From Mycobacterium alsense (GTDB taxonomy: Bacteria > Actinomycetota > Actinomycetes > Mycobacteriales > Mycobacteriaceae), in assembly GCF_002086635.1 (NCBI RefSeq), contig NZ_MVHD01000005.1, positions 62,001-126,000 of the forward strand: 64,000 nt of DNA, in the 5' to 3' direction. Below, one piece after another: positions 9,722-18,438 of the stretch. Below the pieces are notes generated by a model. That model did no database searches. It was not told the origin of the DNA and saw only the letters and a program-made list of their open reading frames with translations. Position 1 is the first letter of the stretch; the number at the start of each line of letters is the position of its first letter. The position numbers and the translations under genes are program-made.

Positions 9722-10988
9722 ATCACTGACGGTCGTGGATCCACTCGCCGACCAATCGGCGCTGGTAGAGCGCATCGCCGAGCTGGAGCGGATGAAGTGC
9801 GCGGCGGCCGCGGGACAGGCCCGGTTGGCGGCTGCCTTGGACCGGGCGCGCCGGGCCGCCGAGGCGGCCGCCGGGGTGCCCGCGGCGCGGCGTGGACGCG
9901 GGGTGGCCGGCGAGATCGCGCTGGCGCGGCAGGACTCACCCGCCCGCGGCGGCCGGCACCTGGGTTTCGCCAAGGCGCTGGTGTACGAGATGCCGCACAC
10001 CCTGGCGGCCTTGGAGTGCGGAGTCCTCTCCGAATGGCGGGCCACCCTGGTCGTGCGCGAAAGCGCCTGCCTGGACGTCGAGGACCGCCGGCGGTTGGAC
10101 GCCGAACTGTGCGCCGACGCGGCCGGGCTGGCCGGGATGGGCGATGCCCGGGTGGCCGCCGCCGCGAAGGCGATCGCCTACCGGATCGACCCGCACGCCG
10201 TCGTCGAGCGCGCGGCCAAGGCCGAAAACGAGCGCACCGTCACCATCCGGCCCGCACCCGACACCATGACGTACCTGACCGCGCTGTTGCCGGTCGCCAA
10301 AGGCGTCGCGGTGTACGCGGCGCTCAAGCGCGCGGCCGACACCACGTTCGACGGGCGCGGCCGGGGCCAGATCATGGCCGACACCCTCGTCCAGCGCGTC
10401 ACCGGCTGCGACCCGGCGATCCCGAGCCCGGTCGCGGTCAACCTGGTCCTCACCGACGAAACCTTGTTGGGCGGCGCCGATGAGCCGGCCGATCTGTTGG
10501 GCTACGGACCCATTCCCGCTTCGGTCGCGCGTTCCATGGTCACCGACACACTCGCCGACCGGCGCTCCAAGGCCACGCTGCGACGCCTCTACGCGCATCC
10601 CCGCTCGGGAGCGCTGGTGGCGATGGAATCCCGGGCACGGCTCTTCCCGCGCGGGCTGGCCGCTTTCATCGAGCTGCGCGACGGTCGCTGCCGCACCCCG
10701 TATTGCGACGCGCCCATCCGCCACCGGGACCACGCGCGGCCATGGGCCCGGGGCGGCCCCACCACCGCGGAAAACGGCCTTGGCTGTTGCGAACGCTGCA
10801 ATTACGCCAAACAAGCCCCCGGCTGGCGGGTGCGTACCCAGGTCGACGAAAAGCACACCCACACAGCCGAATTCACCACACCGACGGGCAACACCTATCG
10901 CTCGGCGGCGCCACCCCGCGCGCCCACGATCACCGTCAGCAAAGTCGAAGTGCTCGTCGGCATCTCGCTCGCAAAGTACGCCGCGTAG
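9714..10988 (+). CDS. 13E12-family DUF222/HNH endonuclease-like protein
   Basis: A 424-residue protein with an N-terminal coiled, alanine-rich DUF222 domain (about residues 1-300) and a C-terminal HNH nuclease domain. The HNH part reads 'RCRTPYCDAPIRHRDHARPW', then 'GGPTTAENGLGCCERCNYAK', with two Cys pairs for zinc and the catalytic His in RHRDH. The exact function of the 13E12 family is unknown. A perfect LexA box overlaps the start codon, so it is expected to be DNA-damage inducible. It matches Rv3074 in position. The protein looks intact, and I found no nearby copy that would suggest recent spread. Confidence 0.9.
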   Translation: MFESLTVVDPLADQSALVERIAELERMKCAAAAGQARLAAALDRARRAAEAAAGVPAARRGRGVAGEIALARQDSPARGGRHLGFAKALVYEMPHTLAALECGVLSEWRATLVVRESACLDVEDRRRLDAELCADAAGLAGMGDARVAAAAKAIAYRIDPHAVVERAAKAENERTVTIRPAPDTMTYLTALLPVAKGVAVYAALKRAADTTFDGRGRGQIMADTLVQRVTGCDPAIPSPVAVNLVLTDETLLGGADEPADLLGYGPIPASVARSMVTDTLADRRSKATLRRLYAHPRSGALVAMESRARLFPRGLAAFIELRDGRCRTPYCDAPIRHRDHARPWARGGPTTAENGLGCCERCNYAKQAPGWRVRTQVDEKHTHTAEFTTPTGNTYRSAAPPRAPTITVSKVEVLVGISLAKYAA

Positions 10989-11004
10989 TCAGTCGCCCGC
11001 GTGG

Positions 11005-11700
11005 TCACGGGTTGGTCAGGCGCTCGACGTCGACGACTTCGCCGCGGTTGATGCTGACCCAATCGCGCCCGTCGAGGTAGGGGCGCAGGCTTCGGCCGAT
11101 GAGTTCGAGATCGGCCGGCGCCTTGGGCCGCTGCAGTTCGTAGACGTGCGGCAGCTCGGCCATGCCGGTGACGACGCCCCAGAGCGTCAGGGCGGCGGGT
11201 CCGGTCGGCGGGTCCACCAGCACCGGCCCGAACAGGCACTGCCCCGACAGGAACAGCGTCGGCACTCCGAATCCTCCGGCCTCGACGACGCGTTGATGGT
11301 CCTCGCGAATCTCGTCATGCGTGGTCGGGTCGTCCAGCGCGGCATCCAACACCGCCCCGTCGACGCCGATGTCGCCCAACAGCTTTCGCGCGACCTCAGG
11401 GTCGTGGGGTTTTCCGCCCAGCGCGTGCAGCTCACGTCCGATCGCGGCGTACCACCGGTCCAGCGCCGCCATGTCCGTCCGGCGCAGCAGCGCCCCGATG
11501 CGCATCAAAGACCACCCGTAGGACCATTCCCGTTCCCACGGGTGCTTTTGCCCCTCGGAGCGGTTGACCTCCTCGAGGGAAAAGAACCGCCAGTTGACGG
11601 TGAGGCCGAGCTGCTCGCGGACCTCGCGGATCCACAGCGAGGTCTGATAGGCGAACGGGCACATCGGGTCGAAGTGAAAGTCCACGGAGGTGCTCATCAA
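11005..11700 (-). CDS. DsbA-family thioredoxin-fold protein
   Basis: A 231-residue cytoplasmic protein of the DsbA/2-hydroxychromene-2-carboxylate isomerase type. The thioredoxin active-site position reads 'FDPMCPFAY' (C14), so only the first Cys of CxxC remains, as in related mycobacterial proteins that may use mycothiol or a non-redox mechanism. The helical insertion and the cis-Pro region 'GFGVPTLFL' are clear. No signal peptide. It lies 12 bases downstream of the CitE-like gene and is probably co-transcribed with it. The substrate is unknown. Confidence 0.82.
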   Translation of the reverse strand: MMSTSVDFHFDPMCPFAYQTSLWIREVREQLGLTVNWRFFSLEEVNRSEGQKHPWEREWSYGWSLMRIGALLRRTDMAALDRWYAAIGRELHALGGKPHDPEVARKLLGDIGVDGAVLDAALDDPTTHDEIREDHQRVVEAGGFGVPTLFLSGQCLFGPVLVDPPTGPAALTLWGVVTGMAELPHVYELQRPKAPADLELIGRSLRPYLDGRDWVSINRGEVVDVERLTNP

Positions 11701-11712
11701 CCGCTCCCCGGC

Positions 11713-12657
11713 TCAGTAGTGGTACGTGTCCGACGGCGCGGGCGAGTGAACCTTTTCCTCGTCGTCGAACTCCGACGCCACGATCCCGTAGGCGCGGGCC
11801 AGCTCGAGGATCTTGGTCGCCCGGGCGATGCGCGGCAGGTCGGAGCCATTGCGGATCTCTCCCCCGTCGCGGTCGAACTCGGCGAAAAACTCCTTGGCCC
11901 AGGAGATTTCGTCGTGTGACGGCGACAGCCCCTCGTTCACCACGGCGCACTGGTCCGGCGTGAGGCAGATCTTGCCGGTCATGCCGAATTCGACGGAGAC
12001 GGCGGTGGCCTCGATGAGTTTCAGCGCGTTGGAACCGATCGTCGGACCGTCGATCGCGCTCGGCAGGTTGGCCGCCTTGGCGGCGATCGTGAACCGCGAC
12101 CGCGCGTACGCCAGGGTCGTGGGGTTCTCCCCGAAGCCGGTGTCGCGGCGGAAGTCGCCGATGCCGAAGGCGAGCCGGAAGGTGCCCTTGGCCGCGGCGA
12201 TCTCGGTGATGCGCTCTAAGCCCCGGGCCGTTTCGACCAGCGCCACGATCGGGACGTTGGGCAGTCGCTGGGCGGTCTCGGTGACGTGGTCCACCGATTC
12301 GACCATCGCGAGCATCACGCCGCCGACCGGGGTGCCGGCCAGCGCGGCCAAGTCGTCGGCCCACCACGGTGTGCCGAACCCGTTGATGCGAACCCAGTCG
12401 GTGTTTTCGGGGCTGAGCCAACCCACCACGTTCTCCCGGGCGACCTGCTTGTCTTTGGGCGCGACCGCGTCCTCCATGTCGAGCACCACGATGTCGGCGC
12501 GCGAATGCGCCGCGGCCTGGAACCGGTCGGCGTGCGCGCCGTTGACCAGCAGCCAACTGCGCGCGAGCACGGGATCGATGCGCCACCCGATGTCGGCAGG
12601 ATCGGGCGCCTGGTCGTCGACCTGGTCATACATTGCGTGATCTGTCGCCATTTTCAA
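11713..12657 (-). CDS. HpcH/HpaI aldolase/CitE-like CoA-ester lyase
   Basis: A 314-residue TIM-barrel lyase. 'RSWLLVNGAHADRFQAAAHS', 'DIVVLDMEDAVAP' with the metal-binding acidic pair, 'IVALVETARGLERI' and 'GKICLTPDQCAVVN' match the CitE/malyl-CoA lyase family. Free-standing CitE-like proteins in mycobacteria cleave or hydrolyse malyl- or citramalyl-type CoA esters; the true substrate is not evident. It matches Rv3075c in the block. It heads a two-gene operon with the DsbA-like gene. ATG 12657 is used; ATG 12651 is also possible. Confidence 0.85.
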   Translation of the reverse strand: MKMATDHAMYDQVDDQAPDPADIGWRIDPVLARSWLLVNGAHADRFQAAAHSRADIVVLDMEDAVAPKDKQVARENVVGWLSPENTDWVRINGFGTPWWADDLAALAGTPVGGVMLAMVESVDHVTETAQRLPNVPIVALVETARGLERITEIAAAKGTFRLAFGIGDFRRDTGFGENPTTLAYARSRFTIAAKAANLPSAIDGPTIGSNALKLIEATAVSVEFGMTGKICLTPDQCAVVNEGLSPSHDEISWAKEFFAEFDRDGGEIRNGSDLPRIARATKILELARAYGIVASEFDDEEKVHSPAPSDTYHY

Positions 12658-12726
12658 TCCGTGAGTGCTAGCTCGTGTTGCTTAAACCGTAGCGGCAGGG
12701 CGAAGCGGGCGGCCGCTAGGTGGTCG

Positions 12727-13278
12727 CTAACCCCCGCCTTGGCGCGGCCTGCCCCTCCGCCAGAGCAAGCCGCCGACGGCCAGTGCGACGCACAGCAGTA
12801 GCGCGGCGAGCAACGACTGCAGCGCAAAGACCGCTAAGTCGTTGACGTCGTACAAGTCATCGCCGTTCACACACTGGAAGCTCACGGTGGTACCCGACTG
12901 CCCCGGCTTGTAGCTGTAGTGCGAGGTGTTGTAGGCCATGTCGTACCCGCCGCGGCACACGAGGGCACTCATCCACAGCGCCGTCGACGGGATCAGCGCG
13001 GTGACCGCCGCGGCGCCGCCGACGCAGAGGCCGATCGCCCCGCCCAGCATCCCGATGATCGCCCCGACGCGATCGGCGCCGACGAGCCTGCGCCGCGACC
13101 CTGGAAGGTCGCCGTACCTCTGCACGGGGGCGACGCGGATTGTCGGGCCCACGGGTTGGCCCGGCGCAACGGCCGATTTCGCTTCGGCCAGCTGGCGTTC
13201 CAGGTCCGCGATGCGCTTCTGCTGCGCGAGCTGGCGCTCGAGCTCCGCGATGCGCTCCTCGGGATCCTGTGGGCTCAT
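12727..13278 (-). CDS. Conserved mycobacterial membrane protein with N-terminal coiled coil
   Basis: A 183-residue protein. The first 40 residues are heptad-rich ('EERIAELERQLAQQKRIADL'), predicting a coiled coil. Two hydrophobic segments follow, near residues 72-95 and 150-170, separated by a loop with two cysteines (VCRGG and FQCVNG) that could form an extracytoplasmic disulfide. A short arginine-rich tail follows. I do not recognise a function. ATG 13278 is chosen because the coiled coil begins there. It is separate from the CitE operon. Confidence 0.6.
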   Translation of the reverse strand: MSPQDPEERIAELERQLAQQKRIADLERQLAEAKSAVAPGQPVGPTIRVAPVQRYGDLPGSRRRLVGADRVGAIIGMLGGAIGLCVGGAAAVTALIPSTALWMSALVCRGGYDMAYNTSHYSYKPGQSGTTVSFQCVNGDDLYDVNDLAVFALQSLLAALLLCVALAVGGLLWRRGRPRQGGG

Positions 13279-13406
13279 CAGCAAATGATCGCACTTTGCA
13301 GTACGTACCGCACCTATGCTTTTACTCGCTTTAAGGGCGGCCAACGCCACGTTTGCCCAGCAATCTGGGTAGTCCGCCGCGGCAGGCGAACATCTCAAGC
13401 GTATTC

Positions 13407-13432
13407 GGTTTCATTGCGATGGCACCGGGTAG
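13407..13432 (+). promoter_or_regulatory. SigF-type promoter candidate
   Basis: GGTTT (13407-13411), 15 bases, then GGGTAG (13427-13432) resembles the mycobacterial SigF consensus GGTTT-N15/16-GGGTAT. The last base of the -10 is off-consensus. It lies about 105 bases upstream of the small secreted protein gene at 13539. The rest of 13279-13538 holds no gene; a CACCGG/CCGGTG hairpin (13423-13438) overlaps the -10. Confidence 0.45.
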
Positions 13433-13538
13433 CCGGTGGCTTGCGACACGTCGCTTGCCGAGGGGCTAGAGCCAACTGGCCCCGCTCTTCGGCGTCAACA
13501 ACTCCATCCCGATCGATTCGACCCATTCAGGAGTAATC

Positions 13539-13814
13539 ATGCGCAAGACCATCGCAGTCGTTTCTACGGCCGGCGCGCTGTTGTTCGGCGGGGCCGGCAT
13601 CGCCAATGCCACCGTCGAGAGCGCGACGGCGCCTGCATCGACCACGACGACTTTGGCGGACAACACCACGAACAACGGTGAACAGCAAAGCGACAAGTCA
13701 GGACTGTGGGGGCTGCTCGGCCTCCTCGGTTTGGGCGGACTCGTGGGGCTGAAGCGCCGCAAGGACACCGACACGGCAGCTGGTGTCGGGACAACCCGCC
13801 GGCCCGGCGCGTAG
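13539..13814 (+). CDS. Small secreted protein with WGxxG-type C-terminal anchor
   Basis: A 91-residue protein with a signal peptide (residues 1-24, ending GIANA), a Thr/Ser/Asn-rich spacer, and the C-terminal tripartite tail 'GLWGLLGLLGLGGLVGLKRR'. A Trp-Gly-Leu repeat followed by a short hydrophobic helix and basic cluster resembles WGxxG/MYXO-CTERM sorting signals, thought to direct processing and surface anchoring in other bacteria. The processing enzyme in mycobacteria is not known. AGGAG at 13529-13533 supports the ATG. A SigF-like promoter lies upstream. Confidence 0.75.
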   Translation: MRKTIAVVSTAGALLFGGAGIANATVESATAPASTTTTLADNTTNNGEQQSDKSGLWGLLGLLGLGGLVGLKRRKDTDTAAGVGTTRRPGA

Positions 13815-13890
13815 CCGCTCGGTCGAAGCCCCCGCCGGACGCGGCACGCGTCTGGCGGGGGCCGTTCGGGTCCAACGACAGCGCGCCCTC

Positions 13891-13915
13891 GTTTACGCGT
13901 CGGCTCGCCGGGTAT
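13891..13915 (+). promoter_or_regulatory. SigF-type promoter candidate for the hemerythrin gene
   Basis: GTTT (13891-13894), 15 bases, then GGGTAT (13910-13915) fits the mycobacterial SigF consensus well. It lies 67 bases before the hemerythrin start. SigF regulons of mycobacteria are known to include hemerythrin-like genes. Confidence 0.6.
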
Positions 13916-13982
13916 CTCTCGCCAAGCGGTGCACAGCCCGATGCCCGCGCCCCTCAAATCCCTTATCACGGAGGTATCGGCG

Positions 13983-14549
13983 ATGGCCGAGATGATTGTC
14001 CAATCACCCGAGGAAGTCGTCGCGTTTCTCAAAGCGCAGCACAACCTCATCGAGGACATGTTCGACGACGTGCTGCACGCGTCGGATCCCCAAGCGCGAG
14101 AGAAGCCGTTCGTCGAGTTGCGCCAGCTGCTGGCCGTCCACGAGACGGCCGAGGAAATGGTGGTGCACCCCCGGGTGCGCCGGGAGGCCGACGCCGGTGA
14201 CGCGCTCGTGGACGCCCGGCTCAAGGAAGAGCACGAGGCCAAGGAAATGCTGTCCCGGATCGAGAACCTCGAGATCACCTCGCAGCAGTTCATCGACGAA
14301 ATCACCAAGCTGCGCGACGCCGTGCTGGAGCACGCCCGGCACGAGGAGGACGAGGAATTCCCCGTGCTGGAGCGCAACGTCGACACCGACGACCTCAAGC
14401 GGATGGGGTCGGCGGTGCGCGCCGCCGAGGCCATCGCGCCGACCCGCCCGCATCCCGGCGTGGAATCGGCGAAGCTCAACTTCGCGGTCGGGCCGTTCGC
14501 GTCGATGCTCGACCGCGCGCGCGACCTGATCGCGCAAGCCATCGGCTAG
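13983..14549 (+). CDS. Hemerythrin HHE domain protein
   Basis: A 188-residue four-helix protein. The iron ligand positions of the HHE family are visible: '[10 protein letters not shown]', '[14 protein letters not shown]', '[13 protein letters not shown]' and '[15 protein letters not shown]'. Such proteins carry a di-iron site that can bind oxygen or react with peroxide or NO; mycobacterial members affect peroxide response. GGAGGT at 13970-13975 fixes the start at ATG 13983 rather than the upstream in-frame ATGs. The C-terminal 50 residues form a Pro-rich linker and a final helix. A SigF-like promoter precedes it. Confidence 0.9.
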   Translation: MAEMIVQSPEEVVAFLKAQHNLIEDMFDDVLHASDPQAREKPFVELRQLLAVHETAEEMVVHPRVRREADAGDALVDARLKEEHEAKEMLSRIENLEITSQQFIDEITKLRDAVLEHARHEEDEEFPVLERNVDTDDLKRMGSAVRAAEAIAPTRPHPGVESAKLNFAVGPFASMLDRARDLIAQAIG

Positions 14550-14575
14550 CCCTGGGTTTCCGTACCCTCGGTGAA

Positions 14576-16025
14576 ATGAGCGTTGCACCGGACACGACCG
14601 TCGCGTTACAAGACCGGTTCGCGCACGAACTGCCCGAGCTCGGCGTGCGCTGGCAGGCCGAGACTGCGCCCGACCCACGGCTGCTCACGCTCAACGAACC
14701 CCTGGCCGCGGAGCTCGGCCTCGACGCCGACTGGCTGCGCGGTCCCGATGGGCTGCGTTTCCTGGTGGGCAACCTCGTTCCCGACGGCGCCGCCCCGGTT
14801 GCCCAGGCGTACTCCGGCCACCAGTTCGGCGGCTACGTCCCGCGATTGGGCGACGGACGCGCCTTGCTGCTCGGCGAACTCGTCGACGCCGAAGGGCGCC
14901 TCCGCGACATCCACCTCAAGGGGTCCGGCCCCACCCCGTTCGCGCGCGGTGGCGACGGCCTGGCCGCGGTCGGACCGATGCTGCGCGAGTACGTCGTCAG
15001 CGAAGCCATGCACGCATTGGGGATCCCGACGACGCGGTCGCTGGCCGTGGTGGCCACCGGGCGGCCGGTGGAGCGCGAGGCGGTGCTCCCCGGCGCGGTG
15101 CTCACCCGCGTCGCCGGCAGCCACCTGCGGGTGGGAAGCTTCCAATACGTTTCGGCCTCCGGCGACCTCGGCCTGCTGCCATGCGATCGCGCGTCACCAT
15201 CCGGGCGCCGCACAGTCCGACCGGCCGTACGTGGCGCTGTTCGAAGCGGTCGTCGCCGCGCAGGCGTCGCTGATCGCCCAGTGGATGCTGATCGGGTTCG
15301 TCCACGGGGTGATGAACACCGACAACATGACGATCTCCGGCGAAACCATCGACTACGGGCCCTGCGCCTTCATGGAGGCGTACGACCCCGAGACGGTCTT
15401 CAGTTCGATCGATTTCTGGGGTCGCTACTCCTACGGTAGCCAGCCGATGGTGGCGAGTTGGAACCTTGCCCGCTTCGCAGAAGCACTTCTTCCGTTGCTG
15501 TCCAACAACATCGAAGAGTCGGTAGCGCTGGCCGAGGAATCGTTCGGGGTGTTCCAACCCACCTACGACGCGGTGTGGTCGTCGGGCATGCGCGCCAAAC
15601 TGGGCCTGCCGGCCGACCTCGACGCCGCCGTCGTCACGCCTTTGGTCGACGAACTGCTCGGCCTGCTCCAGGAAAGCCACGTCGACTACACCTCGTTCTT
15701 CCGCCACCTCGGCCACGCGGCCCGGGGCGATCGCGAACCCGCGCGCGGGTTGTTCGTCAACCTCGCGGGATTCGACGCCTGGGCGTCGCGCTGGCTGGCC
15801 CTGGGTCCCGACGCCGAAACGATGGACCGCACCAATCCGATCTACATCCCCCGCAACCACCTGATCGAGGAAGCCCTGGCCGCGGCGAGCGCCGGCGACC
15901 TCGATCCGCTGGGACGGCTGCTCGAAGCCGTCTGCGCGCCATACCACGAGCGGCCGGGCCTGGAGCGCTACCCGAGTCCCGCGCCGGAGGATTTCGGCCG
16001 ATACCAAACATTCTGCGGCACTTGA
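14576..16025 (+). pseudogene. selO: SelO/YdiU pseudokinase (protein AMPylase), disrupted
   Basis: SelO transfers AMP to protein side chains during oxidative stress. The first frame reads normally to '[16 protein letters not shown]' at about 15180. The sequence then continues in another frame as 'HAIARHHP', '[20 protein letters not shown]', '[11 protein letters not shown]' and on to '[11 protein letters not shown]' at 16025. Family members have about five residues (like RRLAD) between the two parts, so a small deletion, not divisible by three, seems to have joined them. The glycine loop [17 protein letters not shown] and catalytic Asn/Asp loop (NTDNM) are intact but in different frames. Either decay or sequence error. 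Confidence 0.85.
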
Positions 16026-16027
16026 TA

Positions 16028-16855
16028 TTACGCTAGTTTCGCGAACTCGGCCTGCAGGTCGTCCAGGTGCCGCAGCGTCTGATCGCGCGGCTCCGTGGGA
16101 ATCTCGACCAGGACCTGCTCCAGACCCTGCTGCAGGTAACCCTCGACACTTTTCGCCGTCGGCTTGCCGGCGTGGATGTTGATCACCGGCACATCGTGAT
16201 CGGCGGTCGCGCGCAGTTGCTCGAGCTGGCCCGACAGAGCGTCCGGCGACGGGCTCATCGAAATCCAGCCGGTGTTGAGTCGGGCGATGCGCGGAAAACT
16301 CGCCGGCCCGCCGCCCAGGTACACCGGCGGATACGGCCGCGTCACCGGCTTCGGCCAGCTGTAGATCGGATCAAAATCCACGAATTCCCCGTGGAATTCG
16401 GCCTGCTCGCGGGTCCAAATCTCGATCATCGCGCGTAGCCGCTCTTCGACCACCCGCCCGCGCACCTTGGGATCGACACCGTGGTTGGCAATCTCTTCGC
16501 GAAACCAGCCGACGCCCACCCCGAAACGAAACCGCCCCCGCGAGATCAGGTCAAGCGACGCAACCTCTTTGGCCGTCAGGATCGGATCGCGCTGCGGAAT
16601 CAATGCGATGCCGGTGCCAATGAGCAGCTTCTCCGTCGCGACCGCCGCCGCCGTCAACGCGACAAACGGATCGAACGTGCGGTAGTACTTCGGCGGAATC
16701 GGGCCACCGCCCGGATACGGGGTCTTGGCGTCGACGGGTATGTGCGAATGTTCGGCCAGAAACAGCGACGTGAACCCCCGCTGCTCGAGCGCCTGGCCCA
16801 ACTCGACCGGGCCGATTCCCTGGTCGGTGACGAACGTCAGGATGCCGAATCGCAC
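16028..16855 (-). CDS. LLM-class (F420-dependent type) oxidoreductase
   Basis: A 275-residue luciferase-like TIM barrel. Typical landmarks are the N-terminal 'RFGILTFVTDQGIGPVELGQ', 'SLFLAEHSHIPVD', 'ALIPQRDPILTAKEVASLDL', 'SRGRFRFGVGVGW' and 'PPVYLGGG'. Mycobacterial members usually use coenzyme F420 for hydride transfer. The substrate is unknown. The GTG at 16855 overlaps the end of the upstream DUF4267 gene by 19 bases, so the two form an operon. The 3' end lies two bases from the convergent selO remnant. Confidence 0.85.
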   Translation of the reverse strand: MRFGILTFVTDQGIGPVELGQALEQRGFTSLFLAEHSHIPVDAKTPYPGGGPIPPKYYRTFDPFVALTAAAVATEKLLIGTGIALIPQRDPILTAKEVASLDLISRGRFRFGVGVGWFREEIANHGVDPKVRGRVVEERLRAMIEIWTREQAEFHGEFVDFDPIYSWPKPVTRPYPPVYLGGGPASFPRIARLNTGWISMSPSPDALSGQLEQLRATADHDVPVINIHAGKPTAKSVEGYLQQGLEQVLVEIPTEPRDQTLRHLDDLQAEFAKLA

Positions 16856-17235
16856 CGGTGCTCCTTTGAGGTCCGGCGGGTCGCGCCCCAGAGCCCGACG
16901 CCGATGCCGACCACCGCGCCGCCCAGGCCGACGAACCGCTGCGCCGGCTTCAACTCCCGATGCACACGCAAGCCGCCGAGCAGGTCCGCCGCGTCGGCGC
17001 CGCCGGAGGCGAGGAACCACCCCCGGGTGCCCGTGCCGCGCAGCGCCGCGGTCGCGAGCAGCCCGCCGATCAGCGCGTCGCGATAGCCCATCGAATGCAG
17101 CAGCAGTCGCGCGGTCGGCGTCGGCTCCTCGGCATCGCCCCACCATCGGTTCGCGCGGAGCGGGTCAACAAGGAAGGAGATGCCCGATGCGAGTCGGATG
17201 CTCCCGGCGAGGAGCGCGGCACGGTCAATCGACAT
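16837..17235 (-). CDS. DUF4267-like small membrane protein
   Basis: A 132-residue protein with three or four hydrophobic segments ('AALLAGSIRLASGISFLVDP', 'GYRDALIGGLLATAAL', 'FVGLGGAVVGIGVGLWGA'). The arrangement resembles DUF4267-type mycobacterial membrane proteins. Function is unknown. It is upstream of, and overlaps, the LLM oxidoreductase gene. ATG 17235 is the first start in frame. Confidence 0.7.
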   Translation of the reverse strand: MSIDRAALLAGSIRLASGISFLVDPLRANRWWGDAEEPTPTARLLLHSMGYRDALIGGLLATAALRGTGTRGWFLASGGADAADLLGGLRVHRELKPAQRFVGLGGAVVGIGVGLWGATRRTSKEHRCDSAS

Positions 17236-17642
17236 GGCCGCAGCCTAGAACTAATCGTGCGGACGCACGAGGAAAAAACCGAACGTCATAGGTACGCCAT
17301 GGAAGCGGACCATTGTTCACTGAATCATGGCCTTTCGATGACGCGATTCCTGACACGCGGCGAAGGGGACGTGACCGCTCGATGCTGAACGACCGCAAAC
17401 GCGTTTTGGCGCCAACGGATTTTCCGCGATGCCGTCCACCGACCTAAAGGCGACGCCGAAAAACTAAGCGACCAGGCACAAGTGCGTGCCGGATGATCTT
17501 GAATGTAACTATTGTGCATCCGTTGAATGGAGTTTCCGGCAACATCAGGCAGGCCCGACCGCGCGCGTGACGACGACTCGATCGGACCGAGCTTTACGAA
17601 ATTGCATGTGTACGAACGGTTCGCGGATTATTTTGCATAACT
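17236..17642. other. Divergent intergenic region
   Basis: This 407-base gap separates the DUF4267 gene (minus) from the first tandem tetR (plus). It is lower in G+C than the flanking genes. I found no gene, RNA or strong palindrome apart from a short CGAAC-G-GTTCG symmetry near 17620. It presumably holds both promoters. Confidence 0.45.
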
Positions 17643-18347
17643 ATGACGGCACAGGGGGATCCGCTTGCGCGTCGGCAACAATTTGCCAGCCATCCGGTCA
17701 CGCCACGACGAAAGAAGCTCGCCCCGGACCCCAACGTGCGCCGCGCCATCGTCGACGCCGCGTCGAAATCGGTTCGCGAGCAGGGGGTTCGAGGGCTCAG
17801 CGTCGCCGCCGTTCTCGAGCGCGCCCGGCTGAGCACACGCGCGTTCTATCGGCATTTCGATTCGAAGGACCAGTTGGTCGCAGCGGTCTTCCTCGAGATG
17901 ACACGCACCGAGGTGGCGCGGCTGAGGGCGAGAATGGCGCACGCGACCGGCCCGGTCGAGTCGGTCGCCGCCTGGATCGACGGGCGACTCGACCTCGCCT
18001 TCGACGAGGACATCAAGGCCGAGCTGCGCCAGCTGTCGCTGGAGGCGCAATCGAGGGCGGTCTCCGCACCCGACATGGTGACGCCCGCATACAGCGCGAT
18101 ACTCGAACCGCTTATCGAGCAGCTTCAGCGCGGCCTGGAGCTCGGCGTGTTCAAGGACATCATTCCCGCGACCGCGGCCAAGTCGATCCATGGCGTGGTA
18201 TGGGCCTGCACGCAACGGCAGTGGGCGCTCAACCATTGGGACCGCGAGCAAGTCCGCGACCGCGCGGTGCGGTTCTGCCTGCGCGGACTGGGCGTGGCCC
18301 CACTGACGATCGAACAAGTCACGGCGGACGAGGAAGCCGTGGGGTAG
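17643..18347 (+). CDS. TetR family regulator (first of a tandem pair)
   Basis: A 234-residue TetR protein. The DNA-binding domain spans about residues 25-80 ('RRAIVDAASKSVREQGVRGL', 'LSTRAFYRHFDSKDQLVAAV'). The ligand domain ends in 'AAKSIHGVVWACTQRQWALN' and 'RDRAVRFCLRGLGVAP', shared almost word for word with the next gene. I judge the two about 70% identical by eye, so they arose by tandem duplication. ATG 17643 begins just upstream of the conserved part; the true start may be later. The regulated genes are not evident. Confidence 0.88.
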   Translation: MTAQGDPLARRQQFASHPVTPRRKKLAPDPNVRRAIVDAASKSVREQGVRGLSVAAVLERARLSTRAFYRHFDSKDQLVAAVFLEMTRTEVARLRARMAHATGPVESVAAWIDGRLDLAFDEDIKAELRQLSLEAQSRAVSAPDMVTPAYSAILEPLIEQLQRGLELGVFKDIIPATAAKSIHGVVWACTQRQWALNHWDREQVRDRAVRFCLRGLGVAPLTIEQVTADEEAVG

Positions 18348-18369
18348 GCGCGCGGCCGGCGCGCCGTCA

Positions 18370-18389
18370 GTGAAAACGCGAGTTTTCAC
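18370..18389. promoter_or_regulatory. Perfect inverted repeat, probable TetR operator
   Basis: GTGAAAAC-GCGA-GTTTTCAC is a perfect 8-base inverted repeat with a four-base spacer. It lies between the two tandem tetR genes, 50-70 bases before the second start. Its size and position suit autorepression by one or both paralogues. Confidence 0.6.
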
Positions 18390-18400
18390 GGGGAGAAGCA

Positions 18401-18428
18401 GGTTTTCCAGAACCGACTACGGGGGTAC
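18401..18428 (+). promoter_or_regulatory. SigF-like promoter candidate before the second tetR
   Basis: GGTTT (18401-18405), 17 bases, then GGGTAC (18423-18428) resembles the SigF consensus, though the spacer is one or two bases longer than usual. Transcription would begin near 18435, almost at the GTG at 18439, giving a leaderless or near-leaderless message. Weak to moderate support. Confidence 0.35.
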
Positions 18429-18438
18429 CTACGCACCT

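Noticed and set aside
13423..13438. CACCGG-GTAG-CCGGTG hairpin as a terminator
   Set aside because: No T run, not at the end of a gene on either strand, and it overlaps the SigF-like -10 element.
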